A DNA stretch of 64,000 nt from JANQQC01 sp965262255. Its GTDB lineage: Bacteria; Pseudomonadota; Alphaproteobacteria; Caulobacterales; Hyphomonadaceae. The notes below the pieces were generated by a model. It was not told where the DNA came from and searched no databases. It saw only the letters and a program-made list of their open reading frames with translations. Positions 46,931 to 57,400 of this stretch are shown here, piece after piece. Position 1 is the stretch's first letter. Each line of letters opens with the position of its first letter. The stretch covers positions 992,001-1,056,000 of the forward strand of contig OZ253505.1 in NCBI GenBank assembly GCA_965262255.1. Reading direction: 5' to 3'. Made by a program: the position numbers and the translations under genes.

Positions 46931-49921
46931 TTATGGGTCAGTCTTATCTTCTTCGGCATCAGTCTCTGAAGGTTGGTCGTTATTAATAGTCTCTTCTCTG
47001 CAAAAGTCGTAGAGTTTTTGGAAAATAGTGTTCTTCATTGGTCGATTGTCCTGAAGTTTATTAAACAATTCTAACTTCTCATTGATTAAAGTAAAAAAAA
47101 TTTTGTCGAATTCGGCTTCTATGCGCTTCCTTCGATTCTGTTCGGTATTATTAGCCAAAATGACATTTTTTATCTCTGTACTTTCAAACATTCGATCCTT
47201 TACCTGCGATAATCCAACCCGATCAGCCTCCGTTAGCGTATTTCCATAAATTCCGTTTACAAACTCGATCAGTTCAGATAGAAAATCTTTCTGAGGTGCT
47301 TGATATGTAGGAGGATCAAATATGAGAGGCTTGAGAACCGAGTTTTCACGGTCAAGTTCATCAATTTTGACGAATTGTTGTTGAATTCGCAGAGAGTCCA
47401 AGTCTATAGCATCAGCAAGATTGAAACTTTCACCGTTCCGCTTAGGTAATTTTTTGTTTAGATATTTTAGGAATACATATGTTTTCTCAAGCTCAATATC
47501 TGTGAACGTTATGATTTGGGAAAGATAACCGTACATCCTGCCATACGACTGAATCTTGGCTCTAAAATCCTCTCGTTCGTTGCAATTTTCAACTGCATTA
47601 AATTTTTCAACGACGTGGTCTAGACTAGAATGTAGTTCACCTTCGTCTCGTTTTGGGTCATAAAAAATCCTACAGAATTTGTCTTCATCGGCGCTGGAGA
47701 AAAGATTGAAATCGTAAATTTTTCGCTTCGTGTCGTAAAGACTGTTTGGGTCTAACTCTCCTTCTAAAAGGGTCGATTGATAGAACAGACCGAACGACTC
47801 GCTTATATTGTCAGGTTGATTCACGAAGTCGAGTACAAACGTTTGACTCTTCCCTGTGGTTGTCCGATTGAGACGTGACAATGTTTGGACGCACTGCACT
47901 CCCCCTAGCCTCTTATCTACGTACATTGTTTGCAAAAGTGGTTCATCAAAACCAGTTTGAAATTTGTTAGCTACAACTAGTAAACGACTTTTCGGATTCT
48001 TGAGTCCATGGGGAACATTACCTTCATGTCCTACTTCCAAATTGCACCTGCGCTCTGTGAACTTCTCGTCATCAATAGTAACTTCACCGGAGAATCCAAC
48101 TAAGCATCGGTAAGATATACCTCTGTCATTTAGTTGTCGGTTAACCTCTTTGAAGTATTTGACGCATTGTTTCCTAGACTGCGTAACGATCATTCCTCTT
48201 GCTTTTCCCTGAATTTCTTTAGATCCCTTGTCTAACCAGTGATCCAACATAATCTGTACTTTGTTTTGGATAGTCATGTCATGGTAATCAACAAACTTCA
48301 CAAGTTCTTTCTTCCCTTTTCCTGTTTGGATCTCAAAATCTGTTTCTCTAGTCTGTTTGAGTCTAAAGTACCTTTGGTAAGTTGTATAATTCTGAAGAAC
48401 ATCTAAGGTGAAGCCTTCGTGTATTGATTGATGCATAGAGTAGACGTGATAAGGGACAAACTGTCCCGCCTCGTTCTTCGTCCCGAATAGCTCTAAGGTT
48501 TTCTGTTTTGGAGTACCTGTAAATCCAAAAAAAGAGATATGATCTTGCGGTCCGCGACTTCGAATCTCCTTTCGAATCATCTCCTCGTAGTCAAAGTCAT
48601 CTTCGTCATCAGTTTCGGTTTTTGACAGAGTTTTCTTCAACTCCTTTGAGAGTTCACCGGATTGGCTAGAATGAACTTCATCTATGATCACCGCAAATTT
48701 TCGATTACCTAAAGAGGCGATGGTTTGTGAAACGAATGGAAACTTTTGGATGGTGGTTACTACAATATCTTTACCTTGTTCCAAGAAACTCCTTAGTTCC
48801 TCTGAGCTGGCTTGAACGCCGTTCACGACTCCGTCAACTTTCTCAAGCGACCTTATAGTTTTTCGTAACTGATCATCAAGAACCTTTCGATCTGATACAA
48901 CAACTATCGTATCAAACATTCTATTCGTGTCTCCGCTTCTTCGATACAATGAAGTGAGCGTATGGGCTAACCAACCAATTGAGTAAGACTTACCTGAACC
49001 TGTGGTGTGTTGAACGAGATAGTTGTTTCCAACCCCATCCACTTTCAATTTTTTACGAAGACTGCGAATCAGTGTTAGCTGGTGATATCTTGGAAAAATC
49101 AGTATTTCTTCTGTCTTAGACTCAACTTTGTCGATCTTTCTATTGAAGTAAAACTCTTTCTGCTCGGATACGTGAACGAAGTTTTCGATAATGTCTAACA
49201 GTGACCTTGTAGTTAGAATCTCTTCCCATAAGTACTTTGTCCGATATCCGGTTTCAACTGGCGGGTTATGTAGGTCTTGATTGTAGGGTAGAAAATAGGT
49301 CTTGTTTCCCAATAATCTGGTCGTCATAGAGACCCTATCGTTATCTACGCAAAAGTGAACGATACACCTTTTGAATTTAAAAAGAGGCTCTCTTGGATCA
49401 CGATCGTTTCTGTACTGGTTTTCAGCGTGTTTAAAGTTTTGTCCGGTTAGCTGGTTCTTCAATTCCATGGTAACTATTGGTAGGCCGTTAAGGAACAAAA
49501 CTAAATCGAGGGAATTTTCGTTTTTGGTAGAGTAGCGCAGCTGTCTAATCAAGGAGAACTGATTGGCCTCGTACAATTTCGAGTGGTCGGGATTCATATC
49601 ACTTTTTGGTTCAAAGTAGCAAAGACTAAGATACACACCTCGATCAATAACTTGGTTACGAAGAACGTCTATTACTCCGCGCTTGCTAACTTCAGTCGCA
49701 ATCCTTTTTAGAACATTACGCTCGGTATCGTCGCCATAGATTTCTGTAAGACGTTCCCAATCAATGGGTTGTGTCACTTTCAGAAAACTGACTATCTCTG
49801 GCCTTATCAAACATAATTTGCGGTCGTACTCCTCGGACGAACGCACACGGTATCCATCGGTCTGAAGATTGTACTCAATGAACTCTTCAAACTTTCTCTC
49901 GGTCGGGCTTAACCCACTCAT
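46931..49921 (-). CDS. hsdR: Type I restriction endonuclease subunit R
   Basis: 996 residues. The PD-ExK nuclease is seen in LDLVLFLNGLPIVTMELKN. The SF2 translocase follows, with QHTTGSGKSYSIGWLA (motif I), IIDEVHSSQSG (motif II), FFGFTGTPKQ (motif III) and VVANKFQTGFDEPLLQ (motif V). The C-terminal helical assembly domain is present. Length is normal and the frame is intact. The ATG overlaps the hsdS stop (ATGA at 49918-49921). It cleaves DNA lacking the HsdM methylation. Confidence 0.94.
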   Translation of the reverse strand: MSGLSPTERKFEEFIEYNLQTDGYRVRSSEEYDRKLCLIRPEIVSFLKVTQPIDWERLTEIYGDDTERNVLKRIATEVSKRGVIDVLRNQVIDRGVYLSLCYFEPKSDMNPDHSKLYEANQFSLIRQLRYSTKNENSLDLVLFLNGLPIVTMELKNQLTGQNFKHAENQYRNDRDPREPLFKFKRCIVHFCVDNDRVSMTTRLLGNKTYFLPYNQDLHNPPVETGYRTKYLWEEILTTRSLLDIIENFVHVSEQKEFYFNRKIDKVESKTEEILIFPRYHQLTLIRSLRKKLKVDGVGNNYLVQHTTGSGKSYSIGWLAHTLTSLYRRSGDTNRMFDTIVVVSDRKVLDDQLRKTIRSLEKVDGVVNGVQASSEELRSFLEQGKDIVVTTIQKFPFVSQTIASLGNRKFAVIIDEVHSSQSGELSKELKKTLSKTETDDEDDFDYEEMIRKEIRSRGPQDHISFFGFTGTPKQKTLELFGTKNEAGQFVPYHVYSMHQSIHEGFTLDVLQNYTTYQRYFRLKQTRETDFEIQTGKGKKELVKFVDYHDMTIQNKVQIMLDHWLDKGSKEIQGKARGMIVTQSRKQCVKYFKEVNRQLNDRGISYRCLVGFSGEVTIDDEKFTERRCNLEVGHEGNVPHGLKNPKSRLLVVANKFQTGFDEPLLQTMYVDKRLGGVQCVQTLSRLNRTTTGKSQTFVLDFVNQPDNISESFGLFYQSTLLEGELDPNSLYDTKRKIYDFNLFSSADEDKFCRIFYDPKRDEGELHSSLDHVVEKFNAVENCNEREDFRAKIQSYGRMYGYLSQIITFTDIELEKTYVFLKYLNKKLPKRNGESFNLADAIDLDSLRIQQQFVKIDELDRENSVLKPLIFDPPTYQAPQKDFLSELIEFVNGIYGNTLTEADRVGLSQVKDRMFESTEIKNVILANNTEQNRRKRIEAEFDKIFFTLINEKLELFNKLQDNRPMKNTIFQKLYDFCREETINNDQPSETDAEEDKTDP

Positions 49922-51213
49922 AACATATCCTCTGTAATTTTAATTTTTCCAGTTACTGCGGCCGAGATTAGCGATTGTCGATACTCTTTCAAAAGATCAA
50001 CCCGTTTCATCTCCAACGAGATCATGTCGTTAAGTCTGTTGATTTTCGTATCAAGATACTTTGATATCTTCGTTTGTTCATCGATCGGAGGAACTGCAAT
50101 CTCAATTTGTACCAAATCTCTGGACGAAATCGTTGGATATGCTACACCAGTTGAACGAATAATTGCCTCTGAAACGAAACTGTCTGCTCCAACCGAAAAG
50201 GCCAAAAACCCTGCGTCTACTGTCTTAGAATTGCTCCTCAATACACAAAATGCGGTGGAGCAAATTACATCTTGGAACTTAGGTATAATGGCAATAGACC
50301 TAAGGTTTACTCTAACTGTTGATACAATAATATCATTATGTTTAACAATACGTCGTGCGCTAGCAGGACTCTCTTTGAAAGAGGTTAGATCACCTAATGT
50401 TATATTCTCTAAATAGTTCACATCACTAATCTGCACATAACGAAATTTGTATTCTGGATCTGTGTTTTTCAATAGAATCTCGTCATTATAGGAAACCAAG
50501 TATTTCAGTTTTACTATCCTCCAATGCTTCGGTGTTTCACCAATCCACTCTACTCCACTATCTTTCAATTCGAAATTTGTGCCTAGTCCCTTGGTAACAC
50601 ACTGATTAATCAACGCTTGGCGATGCTCTTTGAGTAATTCAATTTTCTCCTTTACTTTCTCAATTAAAGTATCGATGTCCTGTACATTCATATCAACAAA
50701 CTTGGCAATCCGCATTTGTTCATCTTTTGGCGGGATCGGAACTTCTAATTCCAACAGATCCAATGAAGATAAACTGGATCTTACACCGGTTCCAATCGCA
50801 TTGAATATATCTTTGTTATACAAATCGTAGTACACCCAAAATGCATATTTTGGGAAAATACTATTTTGCTTTGGTTCGATTCTAATATAAACTGGACTCA
50901 TTATACCGCGTTCATGTACGAGACCAACTCTGCTTGTTTTTTTATTCTCTAAGTCGATCAATTTGAAAACCAAATCATCTTTGTTAAATATTTGATAGGT
51001 ATTATAGTTCTTTGGTCGTAAACCCTCACTCGAATTAATATCCTTATTGATTACACCTGATAATGTCAGTGACAACAAGTTATCGTTTTGGAAATTACTA
51101 TTAATTTCTTTTTGAAAATTGAAAAGATACTTTCCTCTCGTAATGTTCCAATTAATGGGAAGTGCGCCAATCCATTGTATCTCAGAATCTTTGTATGGCT
51201 CGTAGTTACTCAT
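49918..51213 (-). CDS. hsdS: Type I restriction-modification specificity subunit S
   Basis: 431 residues with two target-recognition domains (starting around IQWIGALPINW and VEWIGETPKHW), each followed by a long conserved helix: PPKDEQMRIAKFVD with KEHRQALINQ, and PPIDEQTKISKYLD with KEYRQSLISA. It reads a bipartite DNA target and docks HsdM and HsdR. It overlaps hsdM by 8 bp. I see no inverted repeats or second hsdS for domain shuffling. Confidence 0.92.
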   Translation of the reverse strand: MSNYEPYKDSEIQWIGALPINWNITRGKYLFNFQKEINSNFQNDNLLSLTLSGVINKDINSSEGLRPKNYNTYQIFNKDDLVFKLIDLENKKTSRVGLVHERGIMSPVYIRIEPKQNSIFPKYAFWVYYDLYNKDIFNAIGTGVRSSLSSLDLLELEVPIPPKDEQMRIAKFVDMNVQDIDTLIEKVKEKIELLKEHRQALINQCVTKGLGTNFELKDSGVEWIGETPKHWRIVKLKYLVSYNDEILLKNTDPEYKFRYVQISDVNYLENITLGDLTSFKESPASARRIVKHNDIIVSTVRVNLRSIAIIPKFQDVICSTAFCVLRSNSKTVDAGFLAFSVGADSFVSEAIIRSTGVAYPTISSRDLVQIEIAVPPIDEQTKISKYLDTKINRLNDMISLEMKRVDLLKEYRQSLISAAVTGKIKITEDML

Positions 51214-52941
51214 GGATTATCTCCAACGACAATCTCTGTATCTCATTGTCCAATCCTTTTATATCTTTGGATATCTCGTTTATGCTTCGCATTGGGGTAA
51301 ATTTGTAAAAACATCTAGCGAAATTAATTTCGTAACCAATCTTGTCTTTACTACGATCTACCCAAGCATCTGGTAAATTTGGTTTAACCTCGCGTTCAAT
51401 ATACTTGTCTATGTTCTCTGTTAGTGGTACTCGTTCGCTATCTCTTTTTGATTTATCTGGTTTATGACGTCCGAGCCGGTCAACTTTTACTATACCAGCT
51501 TCCAACTCGGGTTGTTCGATCACCACTTTTGTATAACCAAAGTAATCGTTAGAAAATATTTTGCAGAACTCATTTTCTCTGTAATTCTGGTAAATGGACA
51601 ATAGTTCTCTAACTTGATCTTCATTTATCTCCTTATTCTTATCTCCTAAGTTATTTCGTAACGGTGTCCAAAATGAAGTTCCGTCAATTAGTTGTACAAA
51701 TCCTTTTCGTTCTTTCAATTTGTTATTTGTAACTATCCAGATATAAGTCGCTATTCCTGTGTTGAAAAACATCTTGTCCGGTAGTGAAACGATACACTCC
51801 AGCCAATCATTCTCAATTATCCATCTTCGTATTTCTGATTCCCCACTACCTGCATCTCCAGTAAACAACGGTGATCCATTGAATACTATACCGATTCTAG
51901 ATCCGTAGTTCCCTACCCCCCCCCAATAACGGGATTCATCTTATGAATGAGGTGCTGCAAAAATAGTAGCGAGCCGTCCGAAGAACGAGGTGTACCAGCA
52001 GAAAATCGACCACTTGGATCGTTCGATTCTTCTGTGACAATATCTTTTTCAGATTTCCAACTTACACCAAAGGGAGGATTCGTAATCATGTAATCAAACT
52101 TCATTCCTTGATGACGATCATCAGAGATTGACGAGGCCGGTCCATGAATGTTTTCCGGTTTCTCTCCTAGCATCAATAAATCTGATTTACAAATAGAGTA
52201 AGTTACATCATTGAGTTCTTGTCCGTATAATTCAATGTTGAGTTTTGGATTGATATTCTCAAGCACCCACTGCTTACCGATAGTGAGCATACCACCCGTC
52301 CCGCAACAAGGATCATATATTGACCTGACTTTACCTTTACCTTGCAATTTATGCTTATCTGCGCCAAAGACGAATGACACCAAAAGCTTAACAATGTCCC
52401 GGGGTGTAAAATGATCTCCGCTTTCCTCGTTAGACATTTCGGAGAATTTCCGAAGTAGTTCCTCGTACACGGTTCCCATTTTATGATTGTCCAACATCCG
52501 CGGGTGCAAGTCAAACTCTGTAAACTTGTCAATCAGGAGGTACAAGCGATTGTTTCTGTCAAGTTTCGCAACTAGTGGAGTAAGTTGAAAGTTTTCAATG
52601 ATGTCTCTAACGTTAATCGAGTAACCATCAACGTAATTGTTAAAGTTCATCAAAACATTTGATGGATCACCTTTAATACGATTAAGATCAAATTTTGAAA
52701 TATTGAAGAACGGTAAGCCGACGGCTCTCAAAATCACCTCATTTGGATCAGAAACCTTGTCTTTATATTTGAGGTAAAGATTATACATCTCATCCTTTTT
52801 GGATTCCAGTACACAATCTAGTCGTCTCATGACGACAAACGGTAGTATCACTCTTCCATACTCAGACGGCTTGAATATCCCTCGAAGAACATCGTCAGCT
52901 GACGACCATATCAGCGATGAAAGATTGGTAGTAGTGTTCAT
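51206..52941 (-). CDS. hsdM: Type I N6-adenine methyltransferase subunit M, interrupted at a G9 tract
   Basis: Start at ATG 52941 (MNTTTNLSSLIWSSADDVLR). The first 342 codons carry the N-terminal helical domain, SAM motif YDPCCGTGGML and catalytic MITNPPFGVSW, then stop with NPVIGGG at 51913. The frame from 51915 onward continues NYGSRIGIVFNGSPLFTG, GSGESEIRRWII and the rest to 51206. One extra G in the G9 run restores a single protein of about 578 residues. Without this the operon lacks a complete methyltransferase. First gene of hsdM-hsdS-hsdR. Confidence 0.9.
51916..51924 (-). repeat. G9 tract inside hsdM
   Basis: Nine C on the plus strand (G on the coding strand). At nine, GGG-GGG-GGG-TAG ends translation; at ten or seven the frame runs on into the C-terminal third. 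Confidence 0.85.
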
Positions 52942-53296
52942 CAGTAAAGAGACTCTAATCCTTAAGCAGACCGTACCAAGCCGTGCGCTCTCGTATCGCC
53001 AACCAATCAAGCAATTTAGACACTTGAATCGTTCCCAAACAAGAAAAATCTTAAAACTGTTTGGATTTGCTAGGAAAGCGGAAAACCTTTACCATAATCC
53101 ACCCTCTCTCCAATCCAAATTTGTCGGTTTATACTATACTCTTGCAATCGGTCAAACAATTTTCCCTTCAACAGTTGAATAGAAATCTGTATTTTTGAGT
53201 TGTTATACGTTAACAGAATTAAGGATGCTGGCAAGAATTAGTTGTAAGATTAACCGCAACAATTCCCCTCAAACCTTCTATCAAGGAGACCTAATT

Positions 53297-54199
53297 ATGA
53301 CTAACGAAGCGCTACGCACCGGAGATGACAGGTTCCAAAACCTGCCCGATTGGCCATACTCGCCAAATTTTATTGATGATCTACCCCTATACGAGGGACT
53401 GCGAGTAGCGGTAATTGACGAAGGTGACAAAGACTCCTCACATACTTTTCTTTGCTTACACGGACAGCCGACCTGGTCATACCTATACCGCAAAATGATC
53501 CCAATCTTCGCAAACAGCGGCGCGAGGGTCGTTGCCCCCGACTTGCTCGGTTTTGGACGTTCTGACAAACCAGTCGACGACTCTGTCTACACTTACAATT
53601 TTCATCGCAATATGCTCATTGCCCTGATAGAAAGGCTTGACCTCAATAACGTTACACTTGTTTGCCAAGATTGGGGCGGGTTACTTGGGTTACCGATCAT
53701 TCCGGACATGCCAGAGCGATTCGAGCGTCTTATTGTTATGAACACTGGACTACCCATTGGGGAATCCGTCGGGGAAGGCTTCTCTAACTGGAAAGCGTAC
53801 AACCGATCGCAACCAGACTTACCTGTCGGCCAACTCTTGAAACGTGCGAATCCGCATCTTTCTGAGGCCGAAATAGCCGCTTACGATGCTCCATTCCCTG
53901 ATAAAACCTATAAAGCAGGTGTCCGCAGATTTCCTGAACTTGTTATGGTTGAACCCGGTATGGAAGGTATAGAGGTGTCAAAAAAAGCGCGAGAATGGTT
54001 CACCAACGAATGGGCTGGAGAAACTTTTATGGCGTGGGGAAAACAAGACATTGTGTTCAAGGAAGCGAACATGTTAGAACTCAAAAACATCATCAGAAAT
54101 TGCCCCGAACCTCTTGTTATTGAAGAAGCCGGGCATTTTGTTCAAGAGTGGGGAGATCAAGTTGCAACTGAAGCTCTAAAGGCCTTTGGCGGCAGCTAA
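53297..54199 (+). CDS. Haloalkane dehalogenase-like alpha/beta hydrolase
   Basis: 300 residues from ATG 53297, chosen for AAGGAG 8 nt upstream. Halide-stabilising and oxyanion segment LHGQPTWSYLYRKMIP, nucleophile Asp in VCQDWGGLLGLP, catalytic His in EAGHFVQEW. The Asp nucleophile with the adjacent Trp is characteristic of haloalkane dehalogenases. The first Trp in HGQPTW should help hold the halide. The physiological substrate is unknown. Confidence 0.88.
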   Translation: MTNEALRTGDDRFQNLPDWPYSPNFIDDLPLYEGLRVAVIDEGDKDSSHTFLCLHGQPTWSYLYRKMIPIFANSGARVVAPDLLGFGRSDKPVDDSVYTYNFHRNMLIALIERLDLNNVTLVCQDWGGLLGLPIIPDMPERFERLIVMNTGLPIGESVGEGFSNWKAYNRSQPDLPVGQLLKRANPHLSEAEIAAYDAPFPDKTYKAGVRRFPELVMVEPGMEGIEVSKKAREWFTNEWAGETFMAWGKQDIVFKEANMLELKNIIRNCPEPLVIEEAGHFVQEWGDQVATEALKAFGGS

Positions 54200-54336
54200 C
54201 TAACGAAAATCTCGCAAGCTAACGAGACCAAAATTTTTCACGATTATCAACTTAAATTTCCCAATTAATGGTATGAATCAAATCACGTCCAAATTTATAT
54301 TTGGATTACGAAACAATTAACCCGGAGTAACTCATC

Positions 54337-55545
54337 ATGCGTGAAGCCGTTATTGCATCTACAGCCCGAACCGGACTTGCCAAGGCCAACAGAGGATCGC
54401 TCAATGACACCCATGGGATAACCATGGCAGGTCACACTATCAAAGGTGCTCTGGATCGCGCTGGAGTTGAAGCAGAAGCCGTAGAAGATGTCTACCTAGG
54501 AACAGCCCAACCAGAAGGTGCTACCGGACACAATATCGCTCGTAATGCAGCATTATGGGCGGGATGCGCTTCAAGTACAGCCGGAGCAACAATAAATCGG
54601 TTCTGTTCATCTGGTCTACAGGCAATCGCTAATGCCTGTCATACGGTCATAAATGAAGGCGCGGATGTTACTATTGGTGGTGGTGTTGAGAGCTTATCGC
54701 TTGTGTCGCGCTCCGGTAAAATGAACACCCATCGTTACACCGAAGAAAAACTGTTGTCCGAATGGCCAGCAATTTGGATGACGATGATTGAAACAGCCGA
54801 AATTGTTGCTGACCGCTACAATATCTCTCGCGAATACCAAGATCAGTATTCAGCGGAAAGCCAGCGCCGGATGGCGGAGTTCCAAAAGAATGGTTACATG
54901 GCCGAGGAAATCGTTCCACTAAAAACCCGTATGAAACTCGTAAACAAAGAAACAGGCGAAGTATCCGAGCAAGATGTTGTTTGCGAGCGTGACGAATGTA
55001 ATCGACCAGGTACCACTTACGAGGCTTTAGCTGGACTTCCGCCAGTTTTCTCAGGTGGCCAACAAGTTAAGCAAGGCAAACATATAACTGCTGGTAACGC
55101 CTCTCAGCTTTCAGACGGTGCAGCCGCTGTCGTCGTAATGTCTGCCGACGAAGCAAAAAGACGTAACATTGAACCTCTTGGCCGATTTGTCGGTTTCAAT
55201 GTTGGCGGTGTAGATCCGGATGAGATGGGAATTGGTCCAGTCAAAGCTGTACCGAGACTTCTAGAACGACATGGCCTGAAAGTCGAAGATATTGATCTTT
55301 GGGAACTCAATGAAGCATTTGCCTCTCAATGTTTGTATTGCCGTGATCATTTAGGAATTGACCCGGAAAAGTACAACGTTAATGGCGGCTCAATCGCAAT
55401 TGGTCATCCTTTTGGTATGACGGGAGCACGTTGCACAGGTTCATTACTTCTTGAAGGAAGGCGACGGGGAGCAAAATGGGGTGTTGTCACTATGTGTGTC
55501 GGTGGCGGAATGGGTGCGGCGGGATTATTCGAAATCTACTCATAG
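54337..55545 (+). CDS. Acetyl-CoA C-acyltransferase (thiolase)
   Basis: 402 residues. The nucleophile cysteine is in INRFCSSGLQAI, the NEAFA loop is present, and the second-half catalytic His is in GHPFGMTGAR. The C-terminal cysteine is in MCVGGGMGAAGLFE. It degrades 3-ketoacyl-CoA or condenses acetyl-CoA. GGAG lies 8 nt before the ATG. No beta-oxidation partner is adjacent. Confidence 0.93.
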   Translation: MREAVIASTARTGLAKANRGSLNDTHGITMAGHTIKGALDRAGVEAEAVEDVYLGTAQPEGATGHNIARNAALWAGCASSTAGATINRFCSSGLQAIANACHTVINEGADVTIGGGVESLSLVSRSGKMNTHRYTEEKLLSEWPAIWMTMIETAEIVADRYNISREYQDQYSAESQRRMAEFQKNGYMAEEIVPLKTRMKLVNKETGEVSEQDVVCERDECNRPGTTYEALAGLPPVFSGGQQVKQGKHITAGNASQLSDGAAAVVVMSADEAKRRNIEPLGRFVGFNVGGVDPDEMGIGPVKAVPRLLERHGLKVEDIDLWELNEAFASQCLYCRDHLGIDPEKYNVNGGSIAIGHPFGMTGARCTGSLLLEGRRRGAKWGVVTMCVGGGMGAAGLFEIYS

Positions 55546-56038
55546 CAATTCTTGCCTCACCGCTCAAATGCTCGCCAATCGGAACTGCCGTCATTGGCGA
55601 CAATATTTCTTGTCTAGAAACTAGCGTTACTCCTCGGAACGCGGAAAGCGAGACTCCAAGGATAGTTAGTACACATCGCGCCGATAAAGGGTGATGAATT
55701 CCTCAAATCGTTACGTAGAAACAAACCAATTCCACATACCGCAGGTGAGTGAGCGGATGAATTGGTTCATTCAACTATTGCAATTCCTCTTGCATTTTGC
55801 AAAAATGAACACAATTATCGTTAGTTGAAAACATTGGTGGTTCAACCCAGACAACGAATGCTAAAACCTACAAACATATTATAACGGCCTGCAATCCACG
55901 AAACTTTATAGTTTCGAAAGTATATTCAATGTAAACTCTAGATTCTAAATTAATTCTAACCTTCAAAATTAAACCCGTAATCCTAGTTGTTCTAACTCAC
56001 TTACCGACTCGATATATGTCGTTCGTATTGTCCACTCA
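55546..56038. other. Intergenic region upstream of miaB
   Basis: 493 bp, AT-rich, without a convincing frame or RNA. It should contain the promoter of the miaB-trmB cluster, but no single strong -35/-10 pair stands out. Confidence 0.5.
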
Positions 56039-57400
56039 ATGAATACGCTTTCAAATCATAAACGCCTGTACATCAAGACATACGGGTGTCAAATGAACGA
56101 ATACGACTCCGAACGTATTCAAGATATGCTTCGTCCTCTCGGATATGAAGCGGTTGACTCTCCCGAAAAGGCTAACCTCGTAGTTCTGAATACATGCCAT
56201 ATCCGCGAGAAAGCTACTGAAAAAGTGTATTCCGAACTCGGACGACTAAAAAAACTCAAAACTAGTGCAAAAGATCCGATGACAATAGCCGTTGCGGGTT
56301 GCGTTGCCCAAGCTGAAGGCGGCGAAATTATGCGGCGACAGCCAGCTGTCGATCTCGTTCTAGGACCTCAAAGTTATCATAAGTTACCGGAGATGATTGC
56401 TCGGGTCAGCCGAGCAATCGGCGATCGATTAGAAACTGATTTCGACACTCTCGAAAAATTTGACGCTTTACCAAAAACCCGTAATGCAAATAGTGCTACT
56501 GCTTTTCTATCAGTTCAAGAAGGATGCGATAAATTTTGTACTTTTTGCGTTGTCCCTTATACAAGAGGAGCAGAAAACTCTAGAACTGTCGATGCCATTG
56601 TATTTGAAGCCAGAAGTTTAGCCGCCCAAGGGGTTCGCGAAATCACTCTTCTAGGACAGAACGTCAACGCCTACCACGGAACTGAACTCGGTAAAACCGA
56701 AGAATGGAACCTAGGAAGACTAATACGGCATCTCTCTCGGATTGGCGGAATCGATCGCATACGTTATTCAACTAGCCATCCAAGAGATATGGATGAAGAT
56801 TTGATCGCTGCTCACGGCGACTGCTATAGTATGATGCCCTATTTGCATTTACCGGTACAATCTGGTTCAAATCGCATCCTAAAAGCTATGAATCGTGGAC
56901 ACACTAGAGAACGCTACTTTGAAATTATTCAAAAAGTTCGCTCCGCTCGCTCCGACACAGCAATCGCTTCCGACTTTATTGTTGGTTTTCCCGGCGAAAC
57001 TGACTCTGATTTTGAAGACACAATGAACTTAGTTCGCGAAGTTAAATACGCCATAGCCTATTCATTTAAATACTCGGCTAGGCCAGGTACTCCTGCGGCT
57101 GAGCTACCTAGACAAATTCCACGCCCAGTGCAAGACGAACGTTTACAACGATTACAAGAGTTACTTCGAGACCAACAGACTAAGTTCAACGCATCTAAAA
57201 TCGGACAAATCCTACCTGTGCTCGTAACCGGTCGAGGTCGCCAAGCAGGACAAGTTCACGGGAGAACACCTTATCAGCAAGCTGTTCACTTCGATGCCCC
57301 TGAAAGCCTGATTGGTAAAATCGTTGACATCAAGATTGAAGCGGCAAGCCTCAATGCGCTAGCAGGAAATTTGGAAGTAACAAGGGAGAAAGCCGCTTGA
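56039..57400 (+). CDS. miaB: tRNA-2-methylthio-N6-dimethylallyladenosine synthase
   Basis: 453 residues. The N-terminal UPF0004 domain (KTYGCQMNEYDSERIQ with cluster cysteines) is followed by the radical-SAM motif GCDKFCTFCVVPYTRG and a C-terminal TRAM domain (VLVTGRGRQAGQVHGRT). It adds the methylthio group to ms2i6A37 in tRNAs. First gene of a tight cluster; its TGA overlaps the TTG start of phoH. Confidence 0.96.
   Translation: MNTLSNHKRLYIKTYGCQMNEYDSERIQDMLRPLGYEAVDSPEKANLVVLNTCHIREKATEKVYSELGRLKKLKTSAKDPMTIAVAGCVAQAEGGEIMRRQPAVDLVLGPQSYHKLPEMIARVSRAIGDRLETDFDTLEKFDALPKTRNANSATAFLSVQEGCDKFCTFCVVPYTRGAENSRTVDAIVFEARSLAAQGVREITLLGQNVNAYHGTELGKTEEWNLGRLIRHLSRIGGIDRIRYSTSHPRDMDEDLIAAHGDCYSMMPYLHLPVQSGSNRILKAMNRGHTRERYFEIIQKVRSARSDTAIASDFIVGFPGETDSDFEDTMNLVREVKYAIAYSFKYSARPGTPAAELPRQIPRPVQDERLQRLQELLRDQQTKFNASKIGQILPVLVTGRGRQAGQVHGRTPYQQAVHFDAPESLIGKIVDIKIEAASLNALAGNLEVTREKAA

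Noticed and set aside
47093..47104. A8 plus T4 run inside hsdR as a slippage site
   Set aside because: The frame is open and AT runs are common here; unlike the G and C tracts it sits at no frame break.
49918..51213. hsdS as a shuffling, inverted-repeat type phase-variable specificity gene
   Set aside because: No second hsdS, no recombinase gene and no inverted repeats are visible nearby.
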